Shown: positions 41,622-51,164, counted from the stretch's first letter. The stretch: 64,000 bases of DNA from Anaerolineales bacterium (GCA_014860805.1 JACZJB010000136.1:36948-100947); one strand, 5' to 3'. The notes: generated from the letters alone by a model not told the origin. Numbers and translations are program-made.

Positions 41622-42353
41622 ATGCAAAGCAAATTGATCCTTTTCGAAGGCATTGCTCGATTAAGCGATTCAGAATATCAAGACTTGCTTGCACGTCATT
41701 CAGAGTTGACTGAAATCGTTCAAGAACATGCATCCATTCGCGGCGACGACTATTTATTGAAGTATCGAAAACTTCAAAATTTATATCTGGAAAAGATGAA
41801 GCAATCTCTGATCGATGAGCTGTCCCGTTTCGATGTCTATGATGGCTTGCCAATGGATGAATACTGCCGCCTCGCACTTGACCGTTGGCAGGATTTTTGC
41901 GAATCGGCGAAAGACTCAGGTGAAGTCACCTTGATGGAGTGTTGCTATCTGCAAAACCCGCTTACGGTCATGCTTGCCCGTCACGATGCTGACCAACAAA
42001 TCGCACGTCAACATATCGAAAAACTGACCGCTGTTATCTACGAATTGAATCCGCTGGTGATCTATCTACAGCCGCGTGACGTGACTGCGGCACTGCAACA
42101 CGTCCGCTCAGAGAGACCAAAAGAGTGGGTGGAATTCGTCACCTGGTATCTGACTGGGCAGGAGTATGGCAAGGCTCATCACTTGAGTGGATATGAAGGC
42201 GTCATTCAGTTCTATGAAATGCGTCAAAAGTTGGAGACAGAAGTTCTTCATGGTTTGCCAATTCAGCAACTGGTGGTCAAACATTCAGGGGGCGACTGGG
42301 AAAGATGTGCTCTGGAGATTGTCAACTTTATCAAGCCGTTCTTTTTGTGTTGA
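41622..42353 (+). CDS. P-loop-NTPase-family-like protein lacking a recognisable Walker A
   Basis: Start re-assigned to MQSKLILFEG; body matches a remembered family with FDVYDGLPMDEYCRLALDRWQDF...ECCYLQNPLTVMLARH...VTWYLTGQEYGKAH, but EG is followed directly by IARLSDSEYQ. Confidence 0.55.
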   Translation: MQSKLILFEGIARLSDSEYQDLLARHSELTEIVQEHASIRGDDYLLKYRKLQNLYLEKMKQSLIDELSRFDVYDGLPMDEYCRLALDRWQDFCESAKDSGEVTLMECCYLQNPLTVMLARHDADQQIARQHIEKLTAVIYELNPLVIYLQPRDVTAALQHVRSERPKEWVEFVTWYLTGQEYGKAHHLSGYEGVIQFYEMRQKLETEVLHGLPIQQLVVKHSGGDWERCALEIVNFIKPFFLC

Positions 42354-42356
42354 GGA

Positions 42357-42425
42357 AACTATCCATTTGGACAGTGACAAACTCCCCCAGCGGCGGGGGA
42401 GTTTTGGTTTCAGTCACAGTAAGAT
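42357..42425 (+). repeat. Intergenic hairpin module family A, copy 5
   Basis: CTATCCATTTGGACAG (42359-42374) + CTCCCCCAGCGGCGGGGGAG (42382-42401) TTTT. Confidence 0.8.
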
Positions 42426-42450
42426 GAAGACAATAAAAAAGGAGAAAAAC

Positions 42451-43350
42451 ATGTCCATCAAATCCATTCTCAAAATCATTCTTCAGGGGCTTGGCGCAAT
42501 GCTGGCGTTTGTGTTTAGTCTGGTCGTCGCCAATATGCTTTCTCCGCTTTCATCAGAGATCATGGCGGCAGGCGCTTCTGCCACAGGCTTTCTTTCTGCT
42601 GGGATGGCGTTTCTTTTCAATGCCGCTGTCAATGCTGTGATCCTTGTCTGGGCAGCGCGTTGTTCCAGTTTACGCGGGCTGAGAATGGCCGGGCAGTTAT
42701 TCGTTCTGTCATTTGGCGCACAGGTTTTCATGACCCAGATCGAGACAGGTTATTTCCTATCCGCCTTCCCTCTTCTGAACGGTAATTTCCAACTATATAA
42801 TCTGATCTGGCGCGGCTTCCTTACATCCCTTTTCTTTTCGGCGCTCGTGACATGGATATGCGCGGGTTTTTCAAAGGACGCCCGACCTCAAGAAATGTTT
42901 TCAGTGACTGCAAACAATGCAGTCAAGCAAGGTTCCTGGCTGCCTGTTGTGTATATTTCTCTCTACATGCTGTTCGGCTACTTTGTGGCTTGGCAAGTGA
43001 AAGAATTGCGGCTGTTCTATGGTGGACCCGTTGAATTGAACGGCTTTTTTGAGCAATGGGGGATTACGGCGATGGCAAAACCTGAATTCCCAGTCTTTCA
43101 ATATTTCCGCGGGATTCTCTGGATGTTGTGCCTGGTTCCGTTGTTCATGGGATTCTCTGGCAAACGCCTTGAGCTGATTGCACTCTCCACTCTCGCGCTT
43201 GCCCTTTTGCCGACCGCCCAACTGGCATTTGCCAATCCTCTTATGCCCGCCGCTGTCAGCCTGGGTCATTTTTGGGAAGTTTCCATCTCGACAGGAATTT
43301 TCGGGGCGCTATGTGCCTGGTTTGTTCCCGTCGAAATCAACCCCACCTAA
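42451..43350 (+). CDS. Integral membrane protein of unknown function
   Basis: Start re-assigned to MSIKSILKIILQGLG (AAAAAGGAG RBS); multiple TM segments. Confidence 0.7.
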   Translation: MSIKSILKIILQGLGAMLAFVFSLVVANMLSPLSSEIMAAGASATGFLSAGMAFLFNAAVNAVILVWAARCSSLRGLRMAGQLFVLSFGAQVFMTQIETGYFLSAFPLLNGNFQLYNLIWRGFLTSLFFSALVTWICAGFSKDARPQEMFSVTANNAVKQGSWLPVVYISLYMLFGYFVAWQVKELRLFYGGPVELNGFFEQWGITAMAKPEFPVFQYFRGILWMLCLVPLFMGFSGKRLELIALSTLALALLPTAQLAFANPLMPAAVSLGHFWEVSISTGIFGALCAWFVPVEINPT

Positions 43351-43351
43351 C

Positions 43352-43410
43352 CCCTGTCCACTCGGACAGTCCCAAACTCCCCCAGCGGCGGGGGAGTTTT
43401 TGATTGAGCA
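43352..43410 (+). repeat. Intergenic hairpin module family A, copy 6
   Basis: CTGTCCACTCGGACAG (43354-43369) + CTCCCCCAGCGGCGGGGGAG (43377-43396) TTTTT. Confidence 0.8.
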
Positions 43411-43452
43411 GACATATTATTGAATTGGAAGGAATTCAAAAGGAGAATCGAA

Positions 43453-43626
43453 ATGGACAAAAAATTTGGCTACTATGTTTTTGGAGGGGCTTTGATTGGA
43501 GCCTTCTTCGGATTGATATGGTCAGCGGGTAACAATTTACTGGCAGGGCTGGGTGTCGGCGCGCTCATAGGTGCTTTTATCGGATGGTTCGCCGCCGCGG
43601 CAATGCTTCAGCAAAACAAAAAATAA
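43453..43626 (+). CDS. Small glycine-rich membrane protein
   Basis: MDKKFGYYVFGGALIGAFFGLIWSAGNNLLAGLGVGALIGAFIGWFAAAAMLQQNKK; AAAGGAG upstream. Confidence 0.65.
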   Translation: MDKKFGYYVFGGALIGAFFGLIWSAGNNLLAGLGVGALIGAFIGWFAAAAMLQQNKK

Positions 43627-43637
43627 CGAGAGCACAC

Positions 43638-45146
43638 ATGACCAAAGAACAAAAGACCAACAATCTTATTCTGTTCATCATGGCGCTGGGCGCGGTCATC
43701 TTCCACATCGCCCTGAATGGACAGTATGGTTTTCATCGCGACGAACTTGATTTCATCATGAACGCTCGCCAACTCGATTGGGGCTACGTCTCGTATCCGC
43801 CGATCACGCCGTTCTTCGCGCGCATCGGACTCGAAATATTCGGCGAATCCCTGCGCGGACTTCGTGTTCTGCCTGCCATCGCACAGGGCATCGTCATGAT
43901 CCTTGCCGCATGGATGACGCGTGATATGGGCGGCAAACGCAATGCGCAAATTCTTACTGCATTCGCCGTGTTCATTGTGCCGATTTCGATGTTTGGTGGC
44001 ACCGTCATCATGTACTTCGCCTTCGATTATCTGTGGTGGGTCGTGGTTGCGTTCTTCATGGTGCGCCTGCTTGCCACCGACGACCCGCGTTACTGGCTTG
44101 GCATCGGCGCGGGCATCGGTCTCGGCATGATGACCAAATACACGATGGCATTTTTTGTCGCGGGTTTGGTTATTGCAGTGCTTGTCACGCCTGTGCGAAA
44201 ATATCTGCGCTCGAAGTGGTTATATCTCGGCGCGGCGTTGGCGCTGCTGATCTTCCTCCCCAATCTCATCTGGCAGATGCAGCATGACTTCATTGCCTTT
44301 GATTATCTCTCCTCCATTCACGCGCGGGATGTGGATTGGGGACGGGCGGACGAATTCCTGCCCGAACAACTTTACCTTACGACCAATCCTCTTTCCCTGC
44401 CCTTGTGGACGGTCGGACTCAGCCTGTGCCTGTTCTCTGCTTCGATGAAGCGTTTCCGCACTTTGGGCTGGATGTTCCTCGTCACGTCCGTATTGTTCTT
44501 TATCAACAAGGGGCGCGGCTATTACACGGGACCATCTTATGTGATGCTGCTGGCGGCGGGATGTGTCTGGTTCGAAGGATTGTTCGAGAGGCTTGGTGGA
44601 AAAAAGCGTCAGCTTGGATACGGCGTGTTGTGGACGACGCAGGTGATCGGGAGTCTGATCGGAGTCATCCTGATGAAACCAATCGCGCCGATCAATACTC
44701 CGCTGTGGGATTTCTCCATCGGCATCACAGACGATTTGTTTACTGAAATGGTCGGTTGGCAGGATATGACCGCGCAGGTCGCGGAGATATATCAATCCAT
44801 CCCTGACAATGAAAAAGCGCGCACTGTGATTTTGGCTGGCAATTATGGTGAGATCGGCGCATTGGATTTGTATGGGGATGAATATGGCTTGCCGCGCATC
44901 ATTAGCGGTGGAAATAGCTACTGGTATCGCGGCTATGGCGACCCCGAACCTGAGACTGTGATCGTGGTTGGTTTTGAAAGAGGATATGCGGAGCAATTCT
45001 TCAAGTCGTGCCAGTTTAGCGGCACGGTAAAAAATTCTTATAACGTGAAGAACGAAGAGACAACCTTCCATACTGGTTTATACGTCTGCCGTGAACCGCG
45101 CCGTCCGTGGGGCGAGATGTGGCAGGAAATGCAGTGGTATCAATGA
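43638..45146 (+). CDS. Glycosyltransferase family 39 (PMT/ArnT-like) membrane protein
   Basis: Start re-assigned to MTKEQKTNN; GYHRDE-like GFHRDELDFI, GYVSYPPITPFFARI typical of GT39/PMT_2. Confidence 0.85.
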   Translation: MTKEQKTNNLILFIMALGAVIFHIALNGQYGFHRDELDFIMNARQLDWGYVSYPPITPFFARIGLEIFGESLRGLRVLPAIAQGIVMILAAWMTRDMGGKRNAQILTAFAVFIVPISMFGGTVIMYFAFDYLWWVVVAFFMVRLLATDDPRYWLGIGAGIGLGMMTKYTMAFFVAGLVIAVLVTPVRKYLRSKWLYLGAALALLIFLPNLIWQMQHDFIAFDYLSSIHARDVDWGRADEFLPEQLYLTTNPLSLPLWTVGLSLCLFSASMKRFRTLGWMFLVTSVLFFINKGRGYYTGPSYVMLLAAGCVWFEGLFERLGGKKRQLGYGVLWTTQVIGSLIGVILMKPIAPINTPLWDFSIGITDDLFTEMVGWQDMTAQVAEIYQSIPDNEKARTVILAGNYGEIGALDLYGDEYGLPRIISGGNSYWYRGYGDPEPETVIVVGFERGYAEQFFKSCQFSGTVKNSYNVKNEETTFHTGLYVCREPRRPWGEMWQEMQWYQ

Positions 45147-45778
45147 AGCAAACGAAAAGCAAGCTTATTAGCGAGTTGACCAACTACGTCAACCTTGAAC
45201 GATTGACCTTTCTCGTGGATGGTGTGTTTGCCATCACGATAACTTTGCTCGTGTTGGAACTTCGCCTCCCTGAATCAAATAACGCCAACCTCGCGGAAAA
45301 CCTGCTCGCCATGCTGCCGCGTCTCTATATTTACTTCATCGCTTTTTATTCCATCGCCAATCACTGGGTCGTTCATCAACGCATGTTCCGCCATATCACC
45401 AATGTGGATACGACCATGCTTTGGCTCACGATTCTGGGATTACTCTTCATCACGTTGATCCCTGCCGCTACAGCCATTATCGGTCGTTTCCCTGGTGAGA
45501 AACTGGCTGTCGCCTGTTTTTCAGCCAATAGTTTCTTTCAGGCATTGAGTAACTGGGGCTTCTGGGCTTACGTTGTAAAGAAACACAAACTATACGCTGC
45601 GCAATCTGATCCGCGTTTACTGGCGATCACTTCACAAGTCTGGCTTATTATCAGCGCAGGGTGGTTCCTATCGATCTTTCTCGGTTATGTAAATGTGTAT
45701 GTCGCCTATGCTTCATGGATCCTTCTGCCAAATCTGGTTGGCATATGGGGTAGCCGAAGACGAAGGCAATTAATTTGA
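45143..45778 (+). CDS. TMEM175/DUF1211-family ion channel-like protein
   Basis: Overlaps previous stop (ATGA); FLVDGVFAITITLLVLELRLP signature. Confidence 0.85.
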   Translation: MKQTKSKLISELTNYVNLERLTFLVDGVFAITITLLVLELRLPESNNANLAENLLAMLPRLYIYFIAFYSIANHWVVHQRMFRHITNVDTTMLWLTILGLLFITLIPAATAIIGRFPGEKLAVACFSANSFFQALSNWGFWAYVVKKHKLYAAQSDPRLLAITSQVWLIISAGWFLSIFLGYVNVYVAYASWILLPNLVGIWGSRRRRQLI

Positions 45779-45817
45779 ATTTAAAAATGTTGAGGAAGGT
45801 TTTGGGGTGTTGTAAAT

Positions 45818-45851
45818 AAAACAGGAGTGGACTCAGTGTTCGCTCCTGTTT
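45818..45851. terminator. Hairpin between convergent genes
   Basis: AAACAGGAG...CTCCTGTTT. Confidence 0.6.
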
Positions 45852-45914
45852 GTTAAGCAGAATCAGTTGTCGGTTAAGAAAGAAGCGTTGTCCTGAGCTT
45901 GTCGAAGGGCAGGG

Positions 45915-46697
45915 TTATATCATCAAGTAAACCAGCACGGTTGTTACATCCAACAAGGCGTGGACGATGACGAAGTAAGGCAAAAGAGATGGGCGGAGTT
46001 TGATGACTAGTCCTGTGAAGAGGGCGAAGGGTAGGAACATGCCGAAGCGCCAGAGGAAGTAGCCGCCGTCGAGGATGGTGGGCAGAAACATGTGTTGGGC
46101 GGCGAGGAAGAAGGAGGCGATAAGCCAGGCGAGCCAGCCGTTGATCTGTTCGGAGAGACGTGGCATGGCATAGGCGAAGTAGGTGGGGAGTTCGGCGAAG
46201 GCGATGGTGAGTGGGAATAGGAAACTCAAGACGAATGCCCAGGTTGGGATGGGTCGGAAGAGTATGTTCGTGGCGATCATGGCATCGCCGAAGATGGCTT
46301 TGGCGAGGGGTTCACGCGGCGCTCCGACGATGGGCATGGCAATGATGCTGAGACCGATGAACCAGAGCAGATCTTTCTTCCATTCGGTGCGTGAGAATTT
46401 GAAGATGTCGATGAAACGTTTGCCTTCGGCATTGTATAAGCGGATGAGCAAATAGATGGAGACGAAGTTGGCAAGCGAGACCATGATCGTCCACCAGCGG
46501 GCGGATTCGTCCCAGGCGGAAGGTGTGCCTGTAACAATGAGGGTCAGGGCGATCAGGGCTTGAAAGAGGAGGAACAAGACGGAGCGCGAGATAAGCATGA
46601 GCCAGGGACGGGAGATTGCTTTTGAATCTGTAACTGGCATGGATTTGGGTTGGGCAGTGGTTTGCATCTGATTTGTCTTTCCAGGATGATCGTACAT
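45915..46697 (-). CDS. CPBP-like integral membrane protein with degenerate active-site motif
   Basis: FAELPTYFAYAMPRL where CPBP proteases have EExxxR; AQHMFLP retains the His motif region. True start may be 46667 (MQTTAQPK). Confidence 0.65.
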   Translation of the reverse strand: MYDHPGKTNQMQTTAQPKSMPVTDSKAISRPWLMLISRSVLFLLFQALIALTLIVTGTPSAWDESARWWTIMVSLANFVSIYLLIRLYNAEGKRFIDIFKFSRTEWKKDLLWFIGLSIIAMPIVGAPREPLAKAIFGDAMIATNILFRPIPTWAFVLSFLFPLTIAFAELPTYFAYAMPRLSEQINGWLAWLIASFFLAAQHMFLPTILDGGYFLWRFGMFLPFALFTGLVIKLRPSLLPYFVIVHALLDVTTVLVYLMI

Positions 46698-46699
46698 TC

Positions 46700-46755
46700 A
46701 TTGAAAAAAGACTCCCCTGTCGCTGGGGGAGTCTTTACTGCCATTTGGATAGGTG
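46700..46755 (-). repeat. Intergenic hairpin module family A, copy 7 (minus orientation)
   Basis: On minus strand CCACCTATCCAAATGG...AAAGACTCCCCCAGCGACAGGGGAGTCTTTTTT; hairpin 46712-46731. Confidence 0.75.
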
Positions 46756-46757
46756 GT

Positions 46758-47672
46758 TCAGGAGGGGTTATCTTGTGGCTTCAAAGCATCCCGCTTCAAG
46801 AAGATGACTAATGCCACCAGCACCATTGCCCATGAGCCAATGAGTCCAGCCGCCGAAGGTCCGAGCAATGTGTTGGGAGTGCCCTGTGTAAAGAACACAA
46901 AGATGCCAGCGATGCCATTGAACGCGCCATGACCGATGACTGCGGGCCAGACACTTCCGCCGCGCAGGGCTGCCCAGCCAAGGAACGTGCCAAGGATGAA
47001 CATGATCCATACCGTCATAAGGATGCCTGCCCACGGCGCACCAGGGTAATTCATGCCGTAGTTGTGTCCCATGGCGATGAGTGGAGCGTGCCACAGACCC
47101 CAGACGAGTCCCATCATAAGCATTGCTTTCCTTCCGCCGAGCGGCATCAACTTGGGTTGAAGATACGCACGCCAACCGAACTCCTCTCCCAGGATAGGTA
47201 TGGCGTTCAAGATGGGAGCGATGAAGACCGCTGTCAGTGTTTGCGAAAGGATAATTATCCACGGATCAATCGCAGGCGGAGTCTGACCCGTCGCTGCGGC
47301 GGATTGTTCCATCAACTTTGTTACTGCTGAAAATGTGGGATCATAATACTGTGGGAATAACAGGAAGAAGAGTCCCATACCCAAAAAGGTAAAAATGGCA
47401 GGAGCGATCCAGCAGATCAGCCAGTACAGCCAGCTTTTCTTGAAGTTGGGTTGCAGATAAAGTCCCTGCCAGCCTTCACGGGTGATGAGACGGGTGAGGA
47501 TGTGGGCAAGCGCAGGTGCAAGCATGTATCCGCCGCCCAATGCGATGAGAGTAACTGGGGTCGGTGTGAGCCCGCCTGTGAGATAAAGCGCCAACGCCAC
47601 AAGCCAGGCGATCCCAAAAGCGAATGCGATGTATATCCAAACACGCTTCCAATCTACAACATGGTTTTCCAT
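46758..47672 (-). CDS. CPBP-family intramembrane metalloprotease
   Basis: Start re-assigned to MENHVVDWKR; LGEEFGWRAYLQPKL, GLVWGLWHAP. Confidence 0.87.
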   Translation of the reverse strand: MENHVVDWKRVWIYIAFAFGIAWLVALALYLTGGLTPTPVTLIALGGGYMLAPALAHILTRLITREGWQGLYLQPNFKKSWLYWLICWIAPAIFTFLGMGLFFLLFPQYYDPTFSAVTKLMEQSAAATGQTPPAIDPWIIILSQTLTAVFIAPILNAIPILGEEFGWRAYLQPKLMPLGGRKAMLMMGLVWGLWHAPLIAMGHNYGMNYPGAPWAGILMTVWIMFILGTFLGWAALRGGSVWPAVIGHGAFNGIAGIFVFFTQGTPNTLLGPSAAGLIGSWAMVLVALVIFLKRDALKPQDNPS

Positions 47673-47948
47673 TTTTGTACTCCTTTTTCCTCTTTTCGAA
47701 TGGGCCGCCTTGTTAGTGTACATTTGCCTGAAGACATATGTACCTGCCAAACGTCAGGGATTTACCCTGTCCGAGTGGATGGGTACACTTTACCGCAAAG
47801 TATTAGAATTTGCATGGCAGGTTGAAAATTGCTCCGATATTGGAGGCGATTCGTATCTTTAACTTATTTATTCTTTAATTTGCATGATCAAGCCGCAAGA
47901 ATTGGAACTCCCGTTTTTATAAAATCACTATTCATTTGTCCACTCATT

Positions 47949-47988
47949 AAAAACGCCGCCAACCTCATAAAAGGTTGGCGGCGATGCC
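47949..47988 (-). terminator. Intrinsic terminator of the SnoaL-like gene
   Basis: GCCGCCAACCT-cataa-AAGGTTGGCGGC. Confidence 0.75.
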
Positions 47989-48018
47989 ATAATATCCAGG
48001 CTATTTAACTCTTAATAG

Positions 48019-48465
48019 TTAGTTCAAACCTGAAGGCTCAACTCCAAGTTGACCAAGGATCGCGGTCAGATCAGCGCCATAGGTCGGCTCCACTGCCCAT
48101 AAAGTGATCTTGTCCTTCTTGATGGTTATTCTTGTTTTTGCCATTTTGGCAGAAACAGGCTTATTTGTGGCAGGCGTCATGCCCATTTTCATGTTCACCA
48201 GGTTGAGCGCTCCTGTTTGGGTGCCGCTCAGTTGTGTGGTGAATCTCACAATATCGCCGTCCGTGCCGATCATTTTAAAGTGATAGTCCAGGTCCGGGAA
48301 TGCGGTCTTCAGGTTGATGCTCATTTCAAGCCAGGCTTCCTTGTTGATCGGTTCAGAGACCGGACCGCTGAACTGAAAGTCATCTGCCAGCATGGATTTT
48401 GCGAGTTCGAATTCACCCTTCTGGACAGAATCCATGAGGGCTTGTACAGTTTCTCTTTTATTCAT
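48019..48465 (-). CDS. SnoaL-like/NTF2-fold protein (ester cyclase-like)
   Basis: Start re-assigned to MNKRETVQALMDSVQKGEFELAKSMLADDFQFSGP. Confidence 0.7.
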   Translation of the reverse strand: MNKRETVQALMDSVQKGEFELAKSMLADDFQFSGPVSEPINKEAWLEMSINLKTAFPDLDYHFKMIGTDGDIVRFTTQLSGTQTGALNLVNMKMGMTPATNKPVSAKMAKTRITIKKDKITLWAVEPTYGADLTAILGQLGVEPSGLN

Positions 48466-48736
48466 AATGTTTTCCTTTACTACTTTTAATCGTGCCGATC
48501 CAGACAAATGGGCTTGGATTTAATGGATATTCCCTATGGAATATCCTCCATTTCCCCCGGATGATGAGCATATTGTTCACCGAATGCCTTAATCAGTGTA
48601 ACACACTAGCTGTTCAAGAATATGCGAATTAAACCGGAGCAGCAGGAACTAGATTCAATTCCGTCTGTTTATTGCAGTAGAATGAATATATGGACACACG
48701 GGGGTTCATCGAGATACGTGAAAGGAAACTCGTCTT

Positions 48737-50290
48737 ATGCAGCAGAATCGGAAAACTTCTGAAGAGGAATATAAGAATATTTTTGAAGCCGCAAGCGACG
48801 GGTTGATCATCCATGATATGAACAAGAGACAGGTGGTGGAGGCGAATGCCGCCGCCTGTAAAATGCACGGATACACCCGCCAGGAATTCATCGGGTTGAG
48901 TTCATCTGCGTTTATGCCTGCGGATAGTTACAAGCAGTTTCTGGAGCATATCCAATCTGCCCAGAATGGAGGGGAATTTGAATCGCTGGTTATCCACACA
49001 CGCAAGGATGGCACGCCATTCCATACCGAGGTGCGCAGATCCATCATCGACTTTCGAGGTCAGCAATGTCTGCTGAGCGTGATTCGGGATGTGAGCCAGC
49101 GTATTCAAACCGAAAAAGTCCTCGGCGATGAGATCGAAGCCAGAATGCGCGAACAGGTGATCCTGCTTGCCATTTCTCATACCTTGGCATCCACATTGGA
49201 ACTTCAGCCGGAATTGATTCTCGATCAATTGCGCGAGATCATCGAATACAGGCATGCGGGATTATTTTCATTTGAGGGTTCTCAATTGGTCACTCTCGCC
49301 ATGCGCGGGACAACCCAGGTGGAGCGATCCCTGCCCATCATTATTCGTGTGGATAACCCTGAACATCTTGTCGATCTATTTAATGGGCACCGTCCCATTC
49401 GCATCGCGGACATATGGAGCGATGAGCCTCAAGCGCAATTCCTGCGCTCATTTTTGAACGATGGTGCTGCAATACTGCTCGAAGGAATGCATTCCTGGAT
49501 GTGGGTGCCGCTGGCGGTGAAGGGCCGCATCATCGGCGGGATAGGTGTCGCGCATGAAGAACGGAATTACTTCAATCCCCATCAAGCAGACCTGGCTCTC
49601 AGCGTTGCCAACCAGGCAGCCATCACCATGATCAATGCGGAGCTGTACGGGCATGCGCAAGCCATTGCCGTGTTGGAAGAACGTCAACGCCTTGCGCGTA
49701 ACCTGCATGATGCAATTAATCAATCTCTGTTTTCGGCAGGGTTGATCGCTGAAGTACTACCGCGCTTATGGGAGCGTGATCAAGTAGAGGCGCGTCGCTC
49801 GCTGCAAGATCTGCGCCGCCTTACGCGTGGAGCGCAAGCCGAAATGCGCGCCCTGTTGGCTGAACTGCGCCCCACCACATTGACAGACTCAAACCTCGGA
49901 GAATTGTTGACCTTATTGGGGAACGCGCATTCGGGCCGCACAAATATTCCTGTGGAAGTGACCGTCACGGGAGAGTTCATCCCGCCAGCCGAAGTGCAGA
50001 TCGCCTTCTACCGTGTGTGTCAGGAAGCGCTTTATAACATTGCCAAACATGCAAAAGCCAGCAGGGTTGTGATCGACCTTCGTCAAAGTGAAGAAATGCT
50101 TAATTTGCGCATTCAGGATAACGGTCAGGGGTTTGAACCGACGCACCAGTTCTCAGGTCATTACGGCATGAGCATTATGCGGGAACGCGCAGAATCTGTG
50201 AAAGCCGAGTTGTCCGTTGTCAGTCAGCCCGGTCAGGGAACTGAAATTTCCATTCATTGGAAAAACCCCGACAAAAAGGAATCCTTATGA
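48737..50290 (+). CDS. PAS-GAF sensor histidine kinase (HisKA_3/NarX-like)
   Basis: 517 aa; PAS segment, GAF-like segment, ERQRLARNLHDAINQSLFS, HATPase. Confidence 0.92.
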   Translation: MQQNRKTSEEEYKNIFEAASDGLIIHDMNKRQVVEANAAACKMHGYTRQEFIGLSSSAFMPADSYKQFLEHIQSAQNGGEFESLVIHTRKDGTPFHTEVRRSIIDFRGQQCLLSVIRDVSQRIQTEKVLGDEIEARMREQVILLAISHTLASTLELQPELILDQLREIIEYRHAGLFSFEGSQLVTLAMRGTTQVERSLPIIIRVDNPEHLVDLFNGHRPIRIADIWSDEPQAQFLRSFLNDGAAILLEGMHSWMWVPLAVKGRIIGGIGVAHEERNYFNPHQADLALSVANQAAITMINAELYGHAQAIAVLEERQRLARNLHDAINQSLFSAGLIAEVLPRLWERDQVEARRSLQDLRRLTRGAQAEMRALLAELRPTTLTDSNLGELLTLLGNAHSGRTNIPVEVTVTGEFIPPAEVQIAFYRVCQEALYNIAKHAKASRVVIDLRQSEEMLNLRIQDNGQGFEPTHQFSGHYGMSIMRERAESVKAELSVVSQPGQGTEISIHWKNPDKKESL

Positions 50291-50934
50291 ACTCGATTCA
50301 AGATAAACCGATTCGCGTCATGCTCGTTGATGACCACACCATGGTCCGCCGCGGGCTGGCGACTTTCCTGAAAGTTTTTGATGATCTGGAACTGGCGGGC
50401 GAAGCGGAAAGCGGCGCGGATGCCGTTAAACTTTGTGCAGAGATTCAGCCGGATGTGATCCTGATGGATATGGTGATGCCGATCATGGATGGGGCAAGCG
50501 CCACACGCATCATCCGCCAGAAGTTTCCGCAGGTGCAGGTGATCGCGCTGACCAGTTTCAAAGAGGGGGAGTTAATAAAGAAGGCGTTGGAGGCGGGAGC
50601 GATCGGATATTTACTTAAGGATGTTTCCGCCGATGACCTGGTTCGCGCCATCCGCTCCGCGCACGTTGGTCGCGCCACACTCTCCCCGGAAGCTGCCCAG
50701 TCTTTGGTAGAGACTGCCAATCTGCCGCCTTTGCCCGGTGTAGACCTGACCGAACGCGAACGGGATGTACTGGTGTTGATGGTCGAAGGATTAAGCAATA
50801 CCCAGATCGCAGGCAGGCTGACCGTGAGTCCATCCACGATCAAATCGCATGTCAGTAACATCCTGTCCAAATTGGGCGTAGCCAGCCGCACCGAGGCGGT
50901 GACGTTGGCGTTACGCAACCATATCGTCCCCTGA
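50287..50934 (+). CDS. NarL/LuxR-family response regulator
   Basis: RVMLVDDHTMVRRG receiver; LTERERDVLVLMVEGLSNTQIAGRLTVSPSTIKSHVSNILSKL; overlaps the kinase gene. Confidence 0.94.
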   Translation: MNSIQDKPIRVMLVDDHTMVRRGLATFLKVFDDLELAGEAESGADAVKLCAEIQPDVILMDMVMPIMDGASATRIIRQKFPQVQVIALTSFKEGELIKKALEAGAIGYLLKDVSADDLVRAIRSAHVGRATLSPEAAQSLVETANLPPLPGVDLTERERDVLVLMVEGLSNTQIAGRLTVSPSTIKSHVSNILSKLGVASRTEAVTLALRNHIVP

Positions 50935-51034
50935 AGTTCTTTGTAAGAGCGACGGTTAAAAAAATGCTTCCCGCCAGGATGAGGGGGGCATCCTAACGAG
51001 AAGCAACTATATATTACCAGATAATCAGTTATTG

Positions 51035-51110
51035 TCTCTCCCCCAAATGATGGAGATATAAACTCCCCAGCCGATGGATGCGGCTGGGGAGTTTATATTC
51101 TAGAATTAAC
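51035..51110 (+). repeat. Intergenic hairpin module family B, copy 1
   Basis: TATAAACTCCCCAGCC(gatggatgc)GGCTGGGGAGTTTATA, 16-bp perfect stem (51057-51097), preceded by CTCTCCCCCAAATGATGGAGA. Confidence 0.8.
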
Positions 51111-51164
51111 TAGCATCAGCGCATTGACTGTGCGCTCAATGCAGGAAAGGCACCCAAAATATTT

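Noticed and set aside
37328-43410. Integron gene-cassette array (single ORFs each followed by a similar ~70-bp element in one orientation)
   Set aside because: No integrase gene in view and the repeated element lacks recognisable attC core sites (RYYYAAC / GTTRRRY); it has a canonical terminator hairpin instead. Reported as an intergenic module family.
44220-45071. 283-aa minus-strand ORF
   Set aside because: Antisense to the GT39 gene; no recognisable domain.
45880-45912. 'TGTCCTGAGCTTGTCGAAGGG' string as a novel element
   Set aside because: This string is, from memory, a very widespread short repeat in bacterial genomes; a single copy here gives no local evidence of function.
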